A DNA stretch of 64,000 nucleotides from Lytechinus variegatus (lineage: Eukaryota > Echinodermata > Echinoidea > Temnopleuroida > Toxopneustidae): positions 41,434,922-41,498,921 of the forward strand of contig NC_054743.1 of assembly GCF_018143015.1 (NCBI RefSeq), written 5' to 3'. The notes below the pieces were generated by a model. The model did no database searches. It saw nothing but the letters and a program-made list of their open reading frames with translations, and was not told the DNA's origin. Below are positions 46,501 to 57,980 of the stretch, piece by piece. The position numbers and the translations under genes are program-made. Within the stretch, counting starts at the first letter, position 1. Each line of letters opens with the position of its first letter.

Positions 46501-46953
46501 CTGCCTGTGGAACTGTGTATACGTGCAGGCACTAGAACGAGAAACCACAAATTTGAGGTCTCCGGAATGGGGAAAATAGGAATTTCCTTGGCTTTGTAAA
46601 TTGGTGATGCTCTGGAACGGAAATTTAGGCTGAAAATGGGGGTCTCTACTGCGCACATACGTATCATACATATACATGTAAAGTACCCCCCCCCCCCCCC
46701 CCCCCGGGTTGCAACCTGTTGTCATTCAATCAATGAAGAAGCTTCCTTATTGTTCAATTTGCAAAAAGTAAAATATTCTGTATATAGGAGAAATAGTGTG
46801 TATTACATCATCGTCTGTACTACAGTCTCATAGTCTCATTTCCATACCAGTATAACACAGGTACATGTATGTGAAGTGCATAGGCCTACATGTAACTTTT
46901 GTAAAACTTTAAAATTACAACACCTGTTTACTTAATTACTTTACATATGATGA

Positions 46954-47321
46954 GGGCCGTCTGCACCAGCCCAAGTTTTCAAATTAACGTGCTACATGTA
47001 TATCTGATTCGACAAATTTTCCCGATCTAAACATTCTCGAGATTTATTTGTTGGATTAATCTTGAGATGGCAATCCCAAGTTGACTTGTGATTTTTTACA
47101 AAATAGCTAATTATCCCGCTAATTCGCAGACTGTGCAGACGCACTCAGGATTATTTATTCATGGTGTCGGACCTTAATGCATCAATGCCTCGCTCGAGCA
47201 GTCCATCTCTCTTTTTTCGATGGAGGAGACAGGGTTTCTTGGATCTCGAGATTAATCGCGAAGAGGGGCGGTAGTGCTAAAATCTCGAGATTGAGCCAAC
47301 TTGGGCTTGTGCAGCAACGCC
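46954..47321. repeat. 368-bp foldback MITE with CTCGAGATT words
   Basis: The left end has CTGCACCAGCCCAAGTTTTC; the inverted right end has CTGCACAAGCCCAAGTTGGC. Internal CTCGAGATT and AATCTCGAGA motifs pair with each other. Confidence 0.6.
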
Positions 47322-47468
47322 TATGGTGATGAAAATTTTACAGTTGTTGCTTGTTAATCCTCTTTGTGTGTAGGTGGACTTGTCTAAATTTATGAAGGGA
47401 ATTCCATCTGATATCTCAAGTTGCTCTAAAACAAGACTGAAAATTAGAGATGGAACTTTAATTTGAAC

Positions 47469-49217
47469 TAAGCCTGAGTCATATCGATTATTTTGAAAAC
47501 CGGTGTTCGACAGCTCTAATTCGATCGAACATCGATGCATCGAATATTGAAGGCGGGGAAAATTTAGTCTTGTTTTTGCGTCGATGCGATGCGCTTTGCA
47601 TATGCACTACGCACTGACGGTATGCGCTGGCGTTGGCCGGGTGAGCGTTGCACAAGCAGATGACAGAGCAAAGTTCGTTTGTATTTTCTATGATCACAAA
47701 ACACACAAAAAAGGGCCGGGGACCAAAGCAGAATTCTTCCCAAAATATCTTCAACAATGATATTTACAGATGACAACATATAAGTTTAAAATGAAACAAT
47801 AATGACATGAATCACGCAGAGTCGATCCGAATGATTTTCGGTCGACTGGCATTCGCAGTCCATTCACCAGCCCCGTCCGCAGCTCCGTACACTCACTCTC
47901 CCGAAACGACAGGCGTGCTTGACGTCAGCGCCAGCAAACAAGTGCAATCAACGGAGAGCGCTGTAACTTGCCTGAGATTGTGTAGTTGGATTCAAAATGA
48001 GCTCCAAATAAATTTATGGGAATAAATACGTAATTTTCTCTGGATGGTCATTTGAATTGCTATTCAATGCTGATATAACGATTGTGAGGAAAGATTGTGG
48101 AATATGAGTTATGACGATGTTCGAGAATTAATCCTGATAATGACAATCCAGTTTTTAGACGCAATTGAGCATGCGATCAAAATAAATACGAATGTTTCGA
48201 ATCGAGCCCTAAATTCATCTAAATTATTACGATTTAACAAGATTTTATGGTCATACTAAGAACATTGACGATGTCAGCAAAGTATGTTCATATGGAAGAA
48301 ATAATACTGGGATTATTTCTATTGTTATTCCATCTCTGGACGTCTCCTCCAAGCTCCGAGAAAATAAGCACAATGCGCATGCGTGTTTGATGACGTATGA
48401 CATATTTTCCCATTCATGAAATCAGAGCCCAAAGTTGGGCACAAACTAGCTTCACATTGATGGGAAAAAATATCAAACGCAATTTTCTCTGTTTTGTCAT
48501 GTAAAATGTTATTATATGGTGATATTACGAACTTGAACAGAGTTTTTGCATGTAGACAATGTTCAAGAATCAATCCTGACGTGATGATTATTTTTTTTAG
48601 ACAAGTGCACTAGCTCGACTCAAGAAGTCAAGTCGATCGTCATGAGATGTCCGCCATTGAAAATTGAAACGAAATACAAACGTTTCACATCAAGCTCTAA
48701 ATTCATATTAATGATTATCATATGCAAATTATTGTTAAACATTACGATTAAATAATGTTCTATGGTCATGATTTTAATATTGTTCATGAAAGCAAGATTT
48801 ATTTTTACGTTGATCGCGTCAATTTCCGGCCATTTTCTGGTTTGATTAAAGAACAGTACTGCGCATGCACAATCGATGGCCATGAGCTAGCTTCCCATTC
48901 ATGAATTCATCGTGCATAAATTATCTCGGCACGAGCAGACGAGTAAGACTCGAACTATGATCGAAATTAACTTCAAATTAATGGTGAATAGCATCATAAT
49001 TACTCATTCCGTTTCATTTTGGGGGCAATAGAAATCAAGTAAGTAACTAGTAGTAAAGTTGGACATTACTGATATTTTGATGATTGATTGTGTGAACCAA
49101 ACGAATCGGCCGGCCGACGTTTTTTTTTTTTTCGATGCACCGATTTTGCAAAATCTGCACCGGTGTTCGATGACATCGATCGAACACCGATTTTAAAATC
49201 GATTCGACTCAGGCTTA
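47469..49217. mobile_element. 1749-bp non-autonomous hAT-like element
   Basis: Exact 8-bp target duplication ATTTGAAC at 47461-47468 and 49218-49225. Perfect 12-bp ends TAAGCCTGAGTC/GACTCAGGCTTA, then CGATT and ACCGGTGTTCGA words in both arms. An imperfect internal duplication repeats CAATCCTGA(C/T), TCTAAATTCAT, ACGATT(T/A)AA and TATGGTCAT at about 48135-48255 and 48570-48775. No transposase frame. Its TAAG.CTTG-like end resembles the hAT element at 11.6-14.0 kb. Confidence 0.85.
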
Positions 49218-49481
49218 ATTTGAACGATATCGGACAAATGAATAGGATAGTTGAAAGTTGTACATATATAGATGGGAATTTAAATTTGCTGAATAGTTAT
49301 TATCAGAGTATTAAAACAACAATTTTTTGATGGTGAAGAGAATGCATCATGGACTATAAATCGACTTTAACTTTTCAGTCAAGAATTTTGTCCTCCCTTT
49401 ATGATAAGCAACATTATTCACAAATCATATCCATTTGGAACAATCATTTTACAGAGAATCAAATCAAGTTATAGGTTCTCA

Positions 49482-50096
49482 TTAAAGGTCAAGTCAACAT
49501 CATAAAAATGTTGATTTGAATCAATAGAGTAAAATCAGACAAGCATAATGCTGAAAATTTCATCAAAATCAGATGTAAAATAAGCAAGTTAGGACATTTT
49601 AAAGTTTCGCTTATTTTTCACAAAATAGTTATGTGCACAATTTTGTCATATGCAAATGATATCATAGAATCACTGATGTCCCTCACTATTTCTTTTGTTT
49701 TTTATTGTTTGAATTATACATTATTTCAAATTTTGCAGATTTGACAATAAGGACCAACTTGACTGAACCATAAACTGTTATTAAAAACAATTGTAATTCA
49801 ACATGTTCAGGGAGAAATAAAACTTTGTTTCACAGGACAATGAGGAGAAAATTAGAATATTTCACATTTCATATGATATAATACAAAAGAAATAGTGAGT
49901 GAGTGATGTCATCAGTTCCCTCATTTGCATACCGACCGGGATGTGCATACATGTATAACTGTTTTGTAAAATTAAGCGAAACTTTAAAATGTCATAACTT
50001 TTTTATTTTACATCCAATTTAGATGAAATATGCTTGTTTGATTTTTTCTCTTTTTATTCAAATCAATTTTTTTGTTGGGGTGGACTTGTCCTTTAA
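49482..50096. mobile_element. Palindromic TTAA-flanked MITE (family A), copy 3
   Basis: Begins TTAAAGGTCAAGTC and ends GGTGGACTTGTCCTTTAA. Same internal blocks as the copies at 2793 and 31895. Confidence 0.85.
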
Positions 50097-51610
50097 ATGT
50101 TCAACAAAGTATTTTGTCATAGACTATTAAAACAAAATTAATGAAAAATCCATTTTTTCTTTTGCAATCAGCACATCCAACATCTTCATTATCATGAAAA
50201 TAAAGGAAATCTTTGTGTAATAATTTTAGTGAAGAATGTATTCTATTATTGCGCTACATGTAATCAAAATTTGATAGCATCCCCAAGCCATATTATATTC
50301 CTTTGTTTACTGTACTCAGCACCATAATGTATGAGGAAGTTTTTTATAATTAGCATTTCAATCAATACACTGTACTTGCATGGGACAGTGATTTGATACA
50401 TGTGTTGAACCAAGAATCCTGTGATGAATTGAAAGAATTGTCCTTCATAATCACAATGACACCTTTGTAGCCATTTTAAAATCACCATAGATACAAGAAC
50501 TACATTGTCTTAGGAGTGCCTTGCAACAAGTTTGTTGAAATTTCAGTCCTGAGATAACAGCATTTTACTAATTTTTTTTCTGGTTCCAAGATTCTTTATT
50601 TTTTTGGGGGGGTTAAATCTTTAAAATCGTCAATCTGATGTTTTTTTCTTTTGATAGTATATTAGAATGTCACATTTAATTTAATCCCACCTTTAAATTT
50701 TACAAAGTTCATAAATTATAACAGTTCTCATGTACATGTACATGTGTGTTTTGTATCCTTGTTTATTCAGATATATCATATAAACAAACACTTGAGTCTG
50801 AATGTCTTTATTTTGAAGAAATTGTGTAGGATAATAATGAAAATAAGGAAGATCATATTTGAAAAAGCTTGGCAGAAATACAAGACATGATTGACCAGAC
50901 TAAATTGAAGAATTTGTTCGAAGTAAAAAACATTTTTCCTTGTTACAACATACTTTGCAATCATTACCATTTTGTTTGATCACTATGCTCAGTACAGGGA
51001 AAGGAATATTAAAGAAACAATCTTTGTGGCAAGTAACTGAAGTCATCAACACCTCATGAAATTTTTATCTTTCTGGGGTTCTGGAACTTTTGGGCTAAAG
51101 GTACCTGGCCATGAAATGTATTGGTTAATAGTGGGGGTACTCTGACATTGCTCAGCATCCTCAGTATTATCCTCCATGGCCAGGGCCTTGGAGTACTTTA
51201 ATTTGGTGAAGTGTGTCATGTACATGTACATTACTGTACATGTGCAATGTAAGAGTCTATGGGCCTTTTCACACATGAATCTTGAATCATCATTGTAGTG
51301 ATGATTGCTATTGTTATCGTGACTGTGATTAGCGTTCGTGATTCTAATCATGTTCTACTTTGGTTTGGATTCACACGTGCTAAATATTCGTCATTAGCCA
51401 TGTTTTCACTGGAATTATTCAAATTGTGATTTTTTACTGTGTGAAAGGGCGATACATGTATGCATTGTTGATTCAATGTTGAGTATGCATCTACATGTAC
51501 AATGTAATGATCTAAAATAACTTTAAGCTCCAAGTCTTGAATCTGTATTGTACATGTACATGTATACTTGAACATTTACACCATCAGCTCAATCATGCAA
51601 TGTACATGTA
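50097..51610. other. Presumed gene 2 intron stretch, no exon seen
   Basis: AT-rich with many ACATGTACATGT words (50738-50746, 51220-51243, 51548-51563). No coding exon recognised. Confidence 0.45.
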
Positions 51611-51836
51611 GGGGAGACCGGGGTTAGTTGGAACATGGGGTAAGTTGAAACATTGTAATTTTCTTTAAAGCCTGTCAAATAAATTTATGCAATAATGCCC
51701 TCAATTTATTGCTAACAGTGTTGAATTATTATTGCAATAAATTGAGGGCAATATTGCATAAATTTATTTTACAGGCGTTAGAGAAAATTACAATGTTTCA
51801 ACTTTACCCCATGTTCCAACTAACCCCGGTTTCCCC
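51611..51836. mobile_element. 226-bp palindromic MITE with TA target duplication
   Basis: GGGGAGACCGGGGTTAGTTG at the left pairs with an inverted right end reading GGGGAAACCGGGGTTAGTTG. The pairing runs through GTTGAAACATTGTAATTTTC and on toward a short loop, so the whole element is one long hairpin. TA dinucleotides flank both ends (51609-51610, 51837-51838), as for Tc1/mariner-type MITEs. Confidence 0.85.
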
Positions 51837-51980
51837 TACTTGTAGGCCTACATGTACATGTAGCTTGTAAAATATGTATTTTGAATTTGATTTTTTAAAA
51901 TCGTTCAATGAACATTTTTTCTTTCATGTATTACATGTACATGTACGTTGATATATTGAAGATTTTACAAACGAATGATT

Positions 51981-52292
51981 TAGGCCCAGTGGATTACATA
52001 GTCTTTTGACTTTGAAACAGAGGGTCATGGGTTTGAATCCCAATCCCAGCCATGACGTAGGTAATTTCCTTCAGCACGAAATTCATCCTTATTGTGCTGC
52101 ACTCAACCCAGGTGAGGTGAATGGGTACATGTACATGTACCCGGCAGGATTAATTCCTTGAATGCATTGAGCGCCGAAAGGAAGCTTGAGCTAAAGCCAG
52201 GGTAATAATAATAATAACAATGCGCCTCGGAATAGAATATTTATAGATTGATGGTGGCATCATGGCGCTATATAAATGCCTATTATTATTAA

Positions 52293-52388
<96 letters not shown>

Positions 52389-52457
52389 TATTATTTTTTT
52401 TTTCTTGTTGTTTTTATTCTTCTTATTATTATTACTATTATTATTATTATTATTATT
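51981..52457 (+). mobile_element. tRNA-derived SINE, copy 6, with expanded (TTA)n tail
   Basis: GGCCCAGTGGATTACATAG, GGGTTTGAATCCCAA (B-box-like), the TTCCTTCAGCACGAAATT body, and a 3' part GGCGCTATATAAATGCC. From about 52279 the tail has expanded into some 180 bp of ATT/TTA repeats, ending about 60 bp before a candidate acceptor at 52520. Confidence 0.85.
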
Positions 52458-52520
52458 GTATGAAATTATTGGTAATGATGATCCAGCCAATCATTTTTAT
52501 TATATTTCTCTCTCTTTCAG

Positions 52521-53471
52521 GTCAACTCCTAATTTTCAGAGCAGTTCAAGCAAATGCTCTCTTTGTCACTGTCGGTTGTGAAATCAGTGACTGACTTCTT
52601 CTTGGTTGTATTATAAAGGAAATACAGTGAGCATGTGTATGGAGGTAAAAGACTTGGAAGACTATCTTCAGGATTTGTATGTGGATTAATTGGGAAGTGG
52701 AAGGATCTTTTATATCATCCTGTCAAGAATTATTAGTCGACCCCACTTCATTGTCTATCACTCCGAGGACTGATAGTTCATCTAGTTAATGACTGTATTA
52801 GCTCACCAGACCTGGTCTTCTGACGACATCAGGGACATCTTTCATCTTCTGCTGTACTTGTATGTGGTGGTGATTACTCATAGCTTGGTCATAACACCTT
52901 GGTTTCTCTTTAAAGAAGTTGGCATTCCCTCATGCTGTGTGATCAACACGTGACTAACCTTCTATCCATTCATGCTGACAGGGGAGTGAAGATTGAACAG
53001 GGAAGCTGGGCAAGGAATTGTTAACCTCTTCTGCTCAGAACTTGACATCTTTATTTGTGACTGAGGAGATAAGCAGGAGGGAGTGTGGTACTTTCCCTTT
53101 TTGTTTGGAGTGGGTTTAATATTTCACTGTCCTCAACCTTCAAACAGTTGGACTACATGACTGCTACAAAAGGAGGAGAAGTTGAAAATATATATCTTCG
53201 ATAGTATTAAAGATACATGTAAAAGATAGTATTCAAGAGATTCGACCAGAGGAACAGTCACCGAAACCTTGATAATTAGGAAGGTCCTCACCTTCAGCAA
53301 CGCACCAATGGTTTGACTTTGTGAGTGGGATACACTGTACACGAAGAGCCAATTATCTTTGAATAATATTATATATTATCAAGGTATTAGTTCAGTCTGT
53401 GCACTGAGGATGGGCTTTGAAGTGCATTTTCCTTTGATTTAGAAAGTGACACTTTTGACAAGAACTCCACG
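52521..53471 (+). other. Candidate 5' UTR part of a gene 2 exon
   Basis: Follows a strong pyrimidine tract and acceptor (TCTCTCTTTCAG ending 52520). It is unique-looking, without repeats, and contains several short upstream ORFs. An in-frame TGA precedes the ATG at 53472, so that ATG can be the true start. Confidence 0.4.
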
Positions 53472-53534
53472 ATGGATTTAAGGATAGCAGTGCAGGAGAA
53501 ATTGAACACTGCAGCCGGAGAGCAGTGCATTGAC
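53472..53534 (+). CDS. Gene 2 coding exon 1 (21 codons)
   Basis: MDLRIAVQEKLNTAAGEQCI plus D, ending exactly at the ATATCCTTT splice motif; phase 0. Confidence 0.5.
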
Positions 53535-56060
53535 ATATCCTTTTTTAAAATATGCATGTTCTGTGTTGAGATGCTCTAATGGTCAGTAGACCCATGAGCC
53601 TTCAATTTTAAACGTCTGCACAATATATCACCAAAGTTTACACTTTTCCATAAATACTGGAGTATTTCTGCAAATTTCAAATTGCAATTCAATGTTTAAA
53701 TTGCTTTCTTCTTTTTAGCACTACAATTACAAGAGGCCTATTAAATAGAATGCTGCAATTTTTGAGAAAAAAATTATTGCAAAATACGCACTCCCAAGTT
53801 TAATAATAACGCCACCCAATTATTAGTTTTATCTTTCTAAAATTTCCATCTTGTGTAAACTTCAAAGTACTTGACTAGATGTTCTTATGTTTGAGCATGG
53901 ATCCTACTAGGATCCATGGTTTGAGCATCCTATGATGCAAACGAAAGCAAAACTGACTTTTAATTTAAGGAAGCAAAACTTGAGAAAGTATTTCCCTTTA
54001 ACACATTCATTATGATTTAAATTATTTAATAAATGCTTGAAAGTTCTGGGGCCCATTGCAGAAAGAGTTGCAATCGATCGCAACTCTAAAAATCATGCGC
54101 AACTTGATTTTCAACCAATCAACAGCGCGCATTTGGGACTTGCGATTGATTTTTTGACTTGCGTTTGATTTTTTGACTTGCGTTTAAAAGCAACTCTTTC
54201 TGCAATGGGCTCCTGATTTGACCCACCCCCAGCCTCACCTCCAAGAAAATGAAAGTCATTTGTTGGGAATTTTAATTTACCTTGACTAATATATGTTACA
54301 CTATTTGGAAGGGACACTTGTTCCTGATTGGTTACAGGGCAAGCGATTGCTAGCCCTCGTCCATTGCCCAACGGCAGCAAGAGGAGTTGGCGAACAAGGG
54401 TATGTACAAATACATGTACATGTATGATTTTTCTTCCCCCCCCCCCCCTCTAATGATTGACAATACCTGATTTTTTGCAATGATAATTTAGGATCTCATA
54501 CAGAGTTTGAAATAACTAGATTTACAGTATTTGATATATAAATCTGGTGTTTTGATCAAAGACGGGTGTAGACAAGAACCCTTGTCAAATCGAAATCTTG
54601 CAGTTGCTGTAAAAGTTGTACTTCCAGTCTTCAAAAGTACACTGTAGGACATGTAGGCATGTACATTGCTCAAAAGTAAAATAGTGAACCCCCGTCACAA
54701 AATGCACTCCTCCAAAGTGAGTGCGGAATGTAGACAACAACACTACAATGTTTAATGAGCCCAGAGAAACAAACTTATATATTAATCATTTGGCTTCACA
54801 ATTACATGAATATCTAAATCATGGCAGAAATTGAACACTTTAAAAATTGACCTATGTAGAGCACCACTCTACATGTTCACATGTATCTGTTCTAGAAAAG
54901 TGTACTTTTCAAATTCCTTGCATTCATAATCAATTCTTTTTATTTATCATTACATTTAATCTCCCAGTAATTGTGAAATCACTCAACTGCATGTAATATT
55001 GAGTTTCAGTGATGATCAAGTCATTTCTGCTTTAAGACAGTTGGACTGACCACAGACACTCAGACATGCATGGTAGTCCCAAGTAGCCATTTGAAGGACA
55101 AAGGAGTAGGCAATTTTCTTGATCACTTAATTAGAGAGATCCTGACCCTCGCGACAATTGACTTCAACAAGTGGGACTCCCCCCAACATGATGACGTCAT
55201 CCTAACCACAAGATTGTGTGGGTGGTGTATTTATGGAAACCAACTTTTGAGATCTCTTTTGAGATCTGTCCAAAAATAAAAAATGTTCAACGTGCCAGAG
55301 GAGTGATCAAGCGATCACATGTTCCTTGTACCATTTTTCTTGCTTTTGGCCTCAATGAACTGGGCAGGAGTGGTTTTGCTTCGGTCTTTGTCTAGTACTA
55401 AAGATGTATTAATGATAAGTGATTTGATTTCCCAAATTATTTTTTGCTCTATCTCAACTCATAAACTTGAAATTCATGCAGAATTTGTAAATATTAAGGG
55501 TTCTTTCTATACACACCAGAAAATATGAAATGTGTCCAGCATTAAAATGTCTTCAATGAGAATCCAAATCATACCCAAAAATGTGATACTATTAGACTGG
55601 AATACAGTACATACATGTATGGGACTACACAGTTTTTGTCTTGCCCGCATAGCACAGCAAGACCATAGGCACTGCTTTTTCAATGGCTGCCATGGCGACG
55701 GCAGTGGCGTCAACATTGAAATCTTAACCAAGGTTAAGTTTTGAAATGTCATCATAATTTAGAAAGTACTGTAGTGTATGAAATAGACATTAAAGGATAA
55801 TCAAGTATCACTAATTATCTTGCATGACTTTCAGTGCACTTGACCAAGGTAGAATGTCATTTGGGGTCAGTGAACTTGACCATCATGGAATACTTTATCA
55901 TATTATGCCATCAAAATGAAAGCATTAAAAAAAAATTATCTTGATATTTCTTTTGCATTCAGACTGTTAATTTTCACCAGGCCCGACATCATTAAGCAGA
56001 GCAGTGATCTCATACTCGTCCGTGCACTCCCCATCAAGGGAGATTTCAGCTACACAATAG
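53472..56060 (+). CDS. Gene 2, partial CDS (three coding exons), unrecognised product
   Basis: Joining 53472-53534, 54338-54399 and 55981-56060 gives an open frame of 68 codons with matching phases (0, then 2, then ending in phase 1). The protein starts MDLRIAVQEKLNTAAGEQCI, continues DGKRLLALVHCPTAARGVGE, then QGPDIIKQSSDLILVRALPI and KGDFSYTI. I do not recognise the family. The N-terminal part looks like an amphipathic helix; the rest looks like a folded alpha/beta segment, with no motif I can name. The ATG has a good context (CACGATGG). The first intron is a U12-type candidate. The gene continues beyond 56060, and I found no further exon before the window ends, so the next intron would exceed 7.9 kb. 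Exon calls rest on splice signals and frame continuity, not on homology. Confidence 0.5.
53535..54337 (+). other. Candidate U12-type (AT-AC class) intron
   Basis: The 5' end is ATATCCTTTTTT, which matches the minor-spliceosome consensus ATATCCTTT in all nine positions. Near the 3' end, TTCCTGATT resembles the U12 branch-site consensus (TCCTTAAC type) about 8-10 nt before the splice site TTACAG. An AC end (54335) would put a stop in the frame; the AG end (54337) keeps it open, giving an AT-AG U12 intron. A foldback element lies inside at 54048-54213. Confidence 0.5.
54048..54213. repeat. Foldback MITE within the candidate U12 intron
   Basis: GGGGCCCATTGCAGAAAGAG and inverted right end GGAGCCCATTGCAGAAAGAG, both continuing into TTGC. 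ATTTTTTGACTTGCG is tandemly repeated inside. Confidence 0.75.
54338..54399 (+). CDS. Gene 2 coding exon 2
   Basis: GKRLLALVHCPTAARGVGEQ plus two bases (GG). Donor GG|GTATGT at 54400. Ends in phase 2, which fits the next exon. Confidence 0.45.
54400..55631 (+). other. First part of gene 2 intron 2
   Basis: A C run is near 54437-54449. A 69-codon open frame at 55070-55279 is the longest here but does not fit the phase of the neighbouring exons. No other feature recognised. Confidence 0.45.
55632..55890 (+). repeat. Truncated copy of the 16.6-kb dispersed repeat
   Basis: CATAGGC.CTGCTTTT, GGC(A)GTGGCGTCAACAT, ATCTTAACC.AGGTTAAGTT and CATTTGGGGTCAGTGAACTT parallel the left end and first unit of the repeat at 16590-17676. 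Confidence 0.7.
55981..56060 (+). CDS. Gene 2 coding exon 3
   Basis: The first base completes a Gly codon, then PDIIKQSSDLILVRALPIKG DFSYTI, ending with one base (G) before GTGAGA. Pyrimidine-rich acceptor TTTTCACCAG at 55971-55980. The dense, balanced composition and fit of both splice sites and phase make this the strongest of the three exons. Confidence 0.6.
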
Positions 56061-57504
56061 GTGAGAAATTTATCACTTCACTTCACTGAATATGTATTAG
56101 TGTACTTTGAAATGACAGATGGCAACCGAAATGCATGTAATAGCTATTTATAGCTCGGTGGAAGTAATTGATCTTTCTAAATTACAAGACGGTGAAAGAG
56201 AAAAATATAGAAGATATTAATTATTTTAAATGCTACTGAATGAAAATGGAATCTTATTAATTTTTGACAACTGATGGAAAATAGCTGCTGCACAATGTAC
56301 ATTGTACCTCCTTTTGTCAAGGGTGAAATTTTGCAAAATGGTATTATTGGTATCATAGTTTGGTGTTGATGTACAGTATGTATTTTATGTGGTGTATTCT
56401 TTTTTTGCTGTCATCATTACAAGCAGCAAGAAAAGCATAGCCATTTTACAATGTAAAATGATATAAGTTCTCCAGTTTAGTTTTCATCATTACTGTTTAT
56501 AATAATGAACTGTTCATTATGAATTCAATTTTCTCCATTGTTGTATTTAGCTTATGAAAATGAAATTGTAAAATTATAAAATTATGAAAATCTACTTTCA
56601 AAATGAAGTTCATTCAAATAATATGATACCATTGTAGGCCTGTTGCCTTCTTATTATGATGTAGCATGCAGTCAAATGCATGTAATACAAGTGATAAGTT
56701 TTCTTTATTGAACCTGCAAATATATGTATAGCAAATCTTGTCTGGGATGACAGCACACATGTATCTCAGACTCTGTTTCCATTGAAAATGACTGTACTTC
56801 AGTATTCTTGTCCCCCTTCCCCGTCCGCTTGACTCTACACACGGCCCTGGGAAAAAAAAAAAATTCACTGGGGATGCTAATGTAAATTTTGAAAAAAGGG
56901 AAGGCTTTCGCTACGAAATGATCAAATTGGTTCTGAGAAATTTGATAAGAAAAAAAGGGGGTTTCACCCCCAGCAGAAACCCCCAGCAACCCCTGCCTCA
57001 CAGGGACCATGACTGTCCAATCAATTACAGTACGCCTTTATTGATGCCTGTACATGTACATGTATACTCAAATGCATGCTCCACTTTTTCTGCGGAAGCA
57101 TGATTCAGATGTTTAAACACTGTTTATGTAAAATAAACAGTACACGTACATGTACCAATAATAGATTGCTTGATATTAATGTTTTTATGATGCTTTAATA
57201 TTGATTTTGAATGTTCAAAATTTTTGAGTTTTATTTTTATTTTGTTCAAAGTTTTATAATTTCAATGTTATGCTTGCATTTATATTTTATACCCAGCATG
57301 GCCCTCCTCAGGTGAGAATAATAAAAGCATGCTAGTTTGATTTCACCATTCAGTAGATGCACAATATTTGGCACAGCGGCAGATCCATAATTTTTCAAAT
57401 GGGAGGGGGTGCCCCGTCCATAAAAAATTGAATGAAAATAAACTTACATGTACTTGCAGCACTTTCTTGTGCTTAAAAATCTACTACTGTACTGGCTCTT
57501 ATTA
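56061..57504. other. Presumed intron, no exon seen
   Basis: AT-rich. A decayed repeat with GGGGGTTTCACCCCCAGCAG lies near 56957-57000, and a fragment of the GGATCCAGG-type family at about 57375-57420. Confidence 0.4.
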
Positions 57505-57690
57505 TGAATCACAGAGCTACCAAGTCTCACGCATTATGCGTGAGACTTAAGCATTTTGGACTCTTGTTCATCCCCTCAAATCTCTGTCTCACGCAACTAT
57601 CACAGCCTATCCCCATATACATTGTACACAATGTCTGTGATCTCACTCAAATTCACAGAAAATCTCACGCATAGCTGGTCTTTGAGCTTG
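57505..57690. repeat. Repeat with TCTCACGCAT hairpin
   Basis: AAGTCTCACGCATTATGCGTGAGACTT is a perfect hairpin at about 57523-57549. CTCACGCA recurs at 57590 and 57663. Likely a decayed foldback. Confidence 0.55.
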
Positions 57691-57823
57691 GCATATCTGC
57701 ACTTAGATTTACCTGTACTTGTATGTTTCAATTAATAGACATTAAAGGGCTTTTTTTTCTTGCATACCAGATATTATTTGTCGTGGGTCCAGATAATACA
57801 AACTTTAAGGTACATGTACCCCA

Positions 57824-57980
57824 GGGCTCCGTAACACAAAGATTAGCGATCAATCGCTAAATGAACTGACCAATCATTATCAATGTTACAAGCGCATAGG
57901 GTTTAAAATACTGACCAGGGACCAATCAGTGCGGTTCTTTACATTTGCAATTCGTTGCAAACCTTTGTGTTACGAAGCCC
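57824..57980. repeat. 157-bp foldback MITE
   Basis: GGGCTCCGTAACACAAAG and inverted right end GGGCTTCGTAACACAAAG; TTAGCGATCAATCGCTAA is an internal palindrome. Confidence 0.75.

Noticed and set aside
52260..52581. Ile-rich open frames on both strands
   Set aside because: Translation of the expanded ATT/TTA tail of a SINE.
55041..55279. Open frame with CMVVPSSHLKDKGVGNFLDH as a possible gene 2 exon
   Set aside because: The exon that would start after the AG at 55040 is in the wrong phase relative to the 54399 donor, whereas 54399 joins 55981 in frame; no homologue recognised. It could still be an unrelated fragment.
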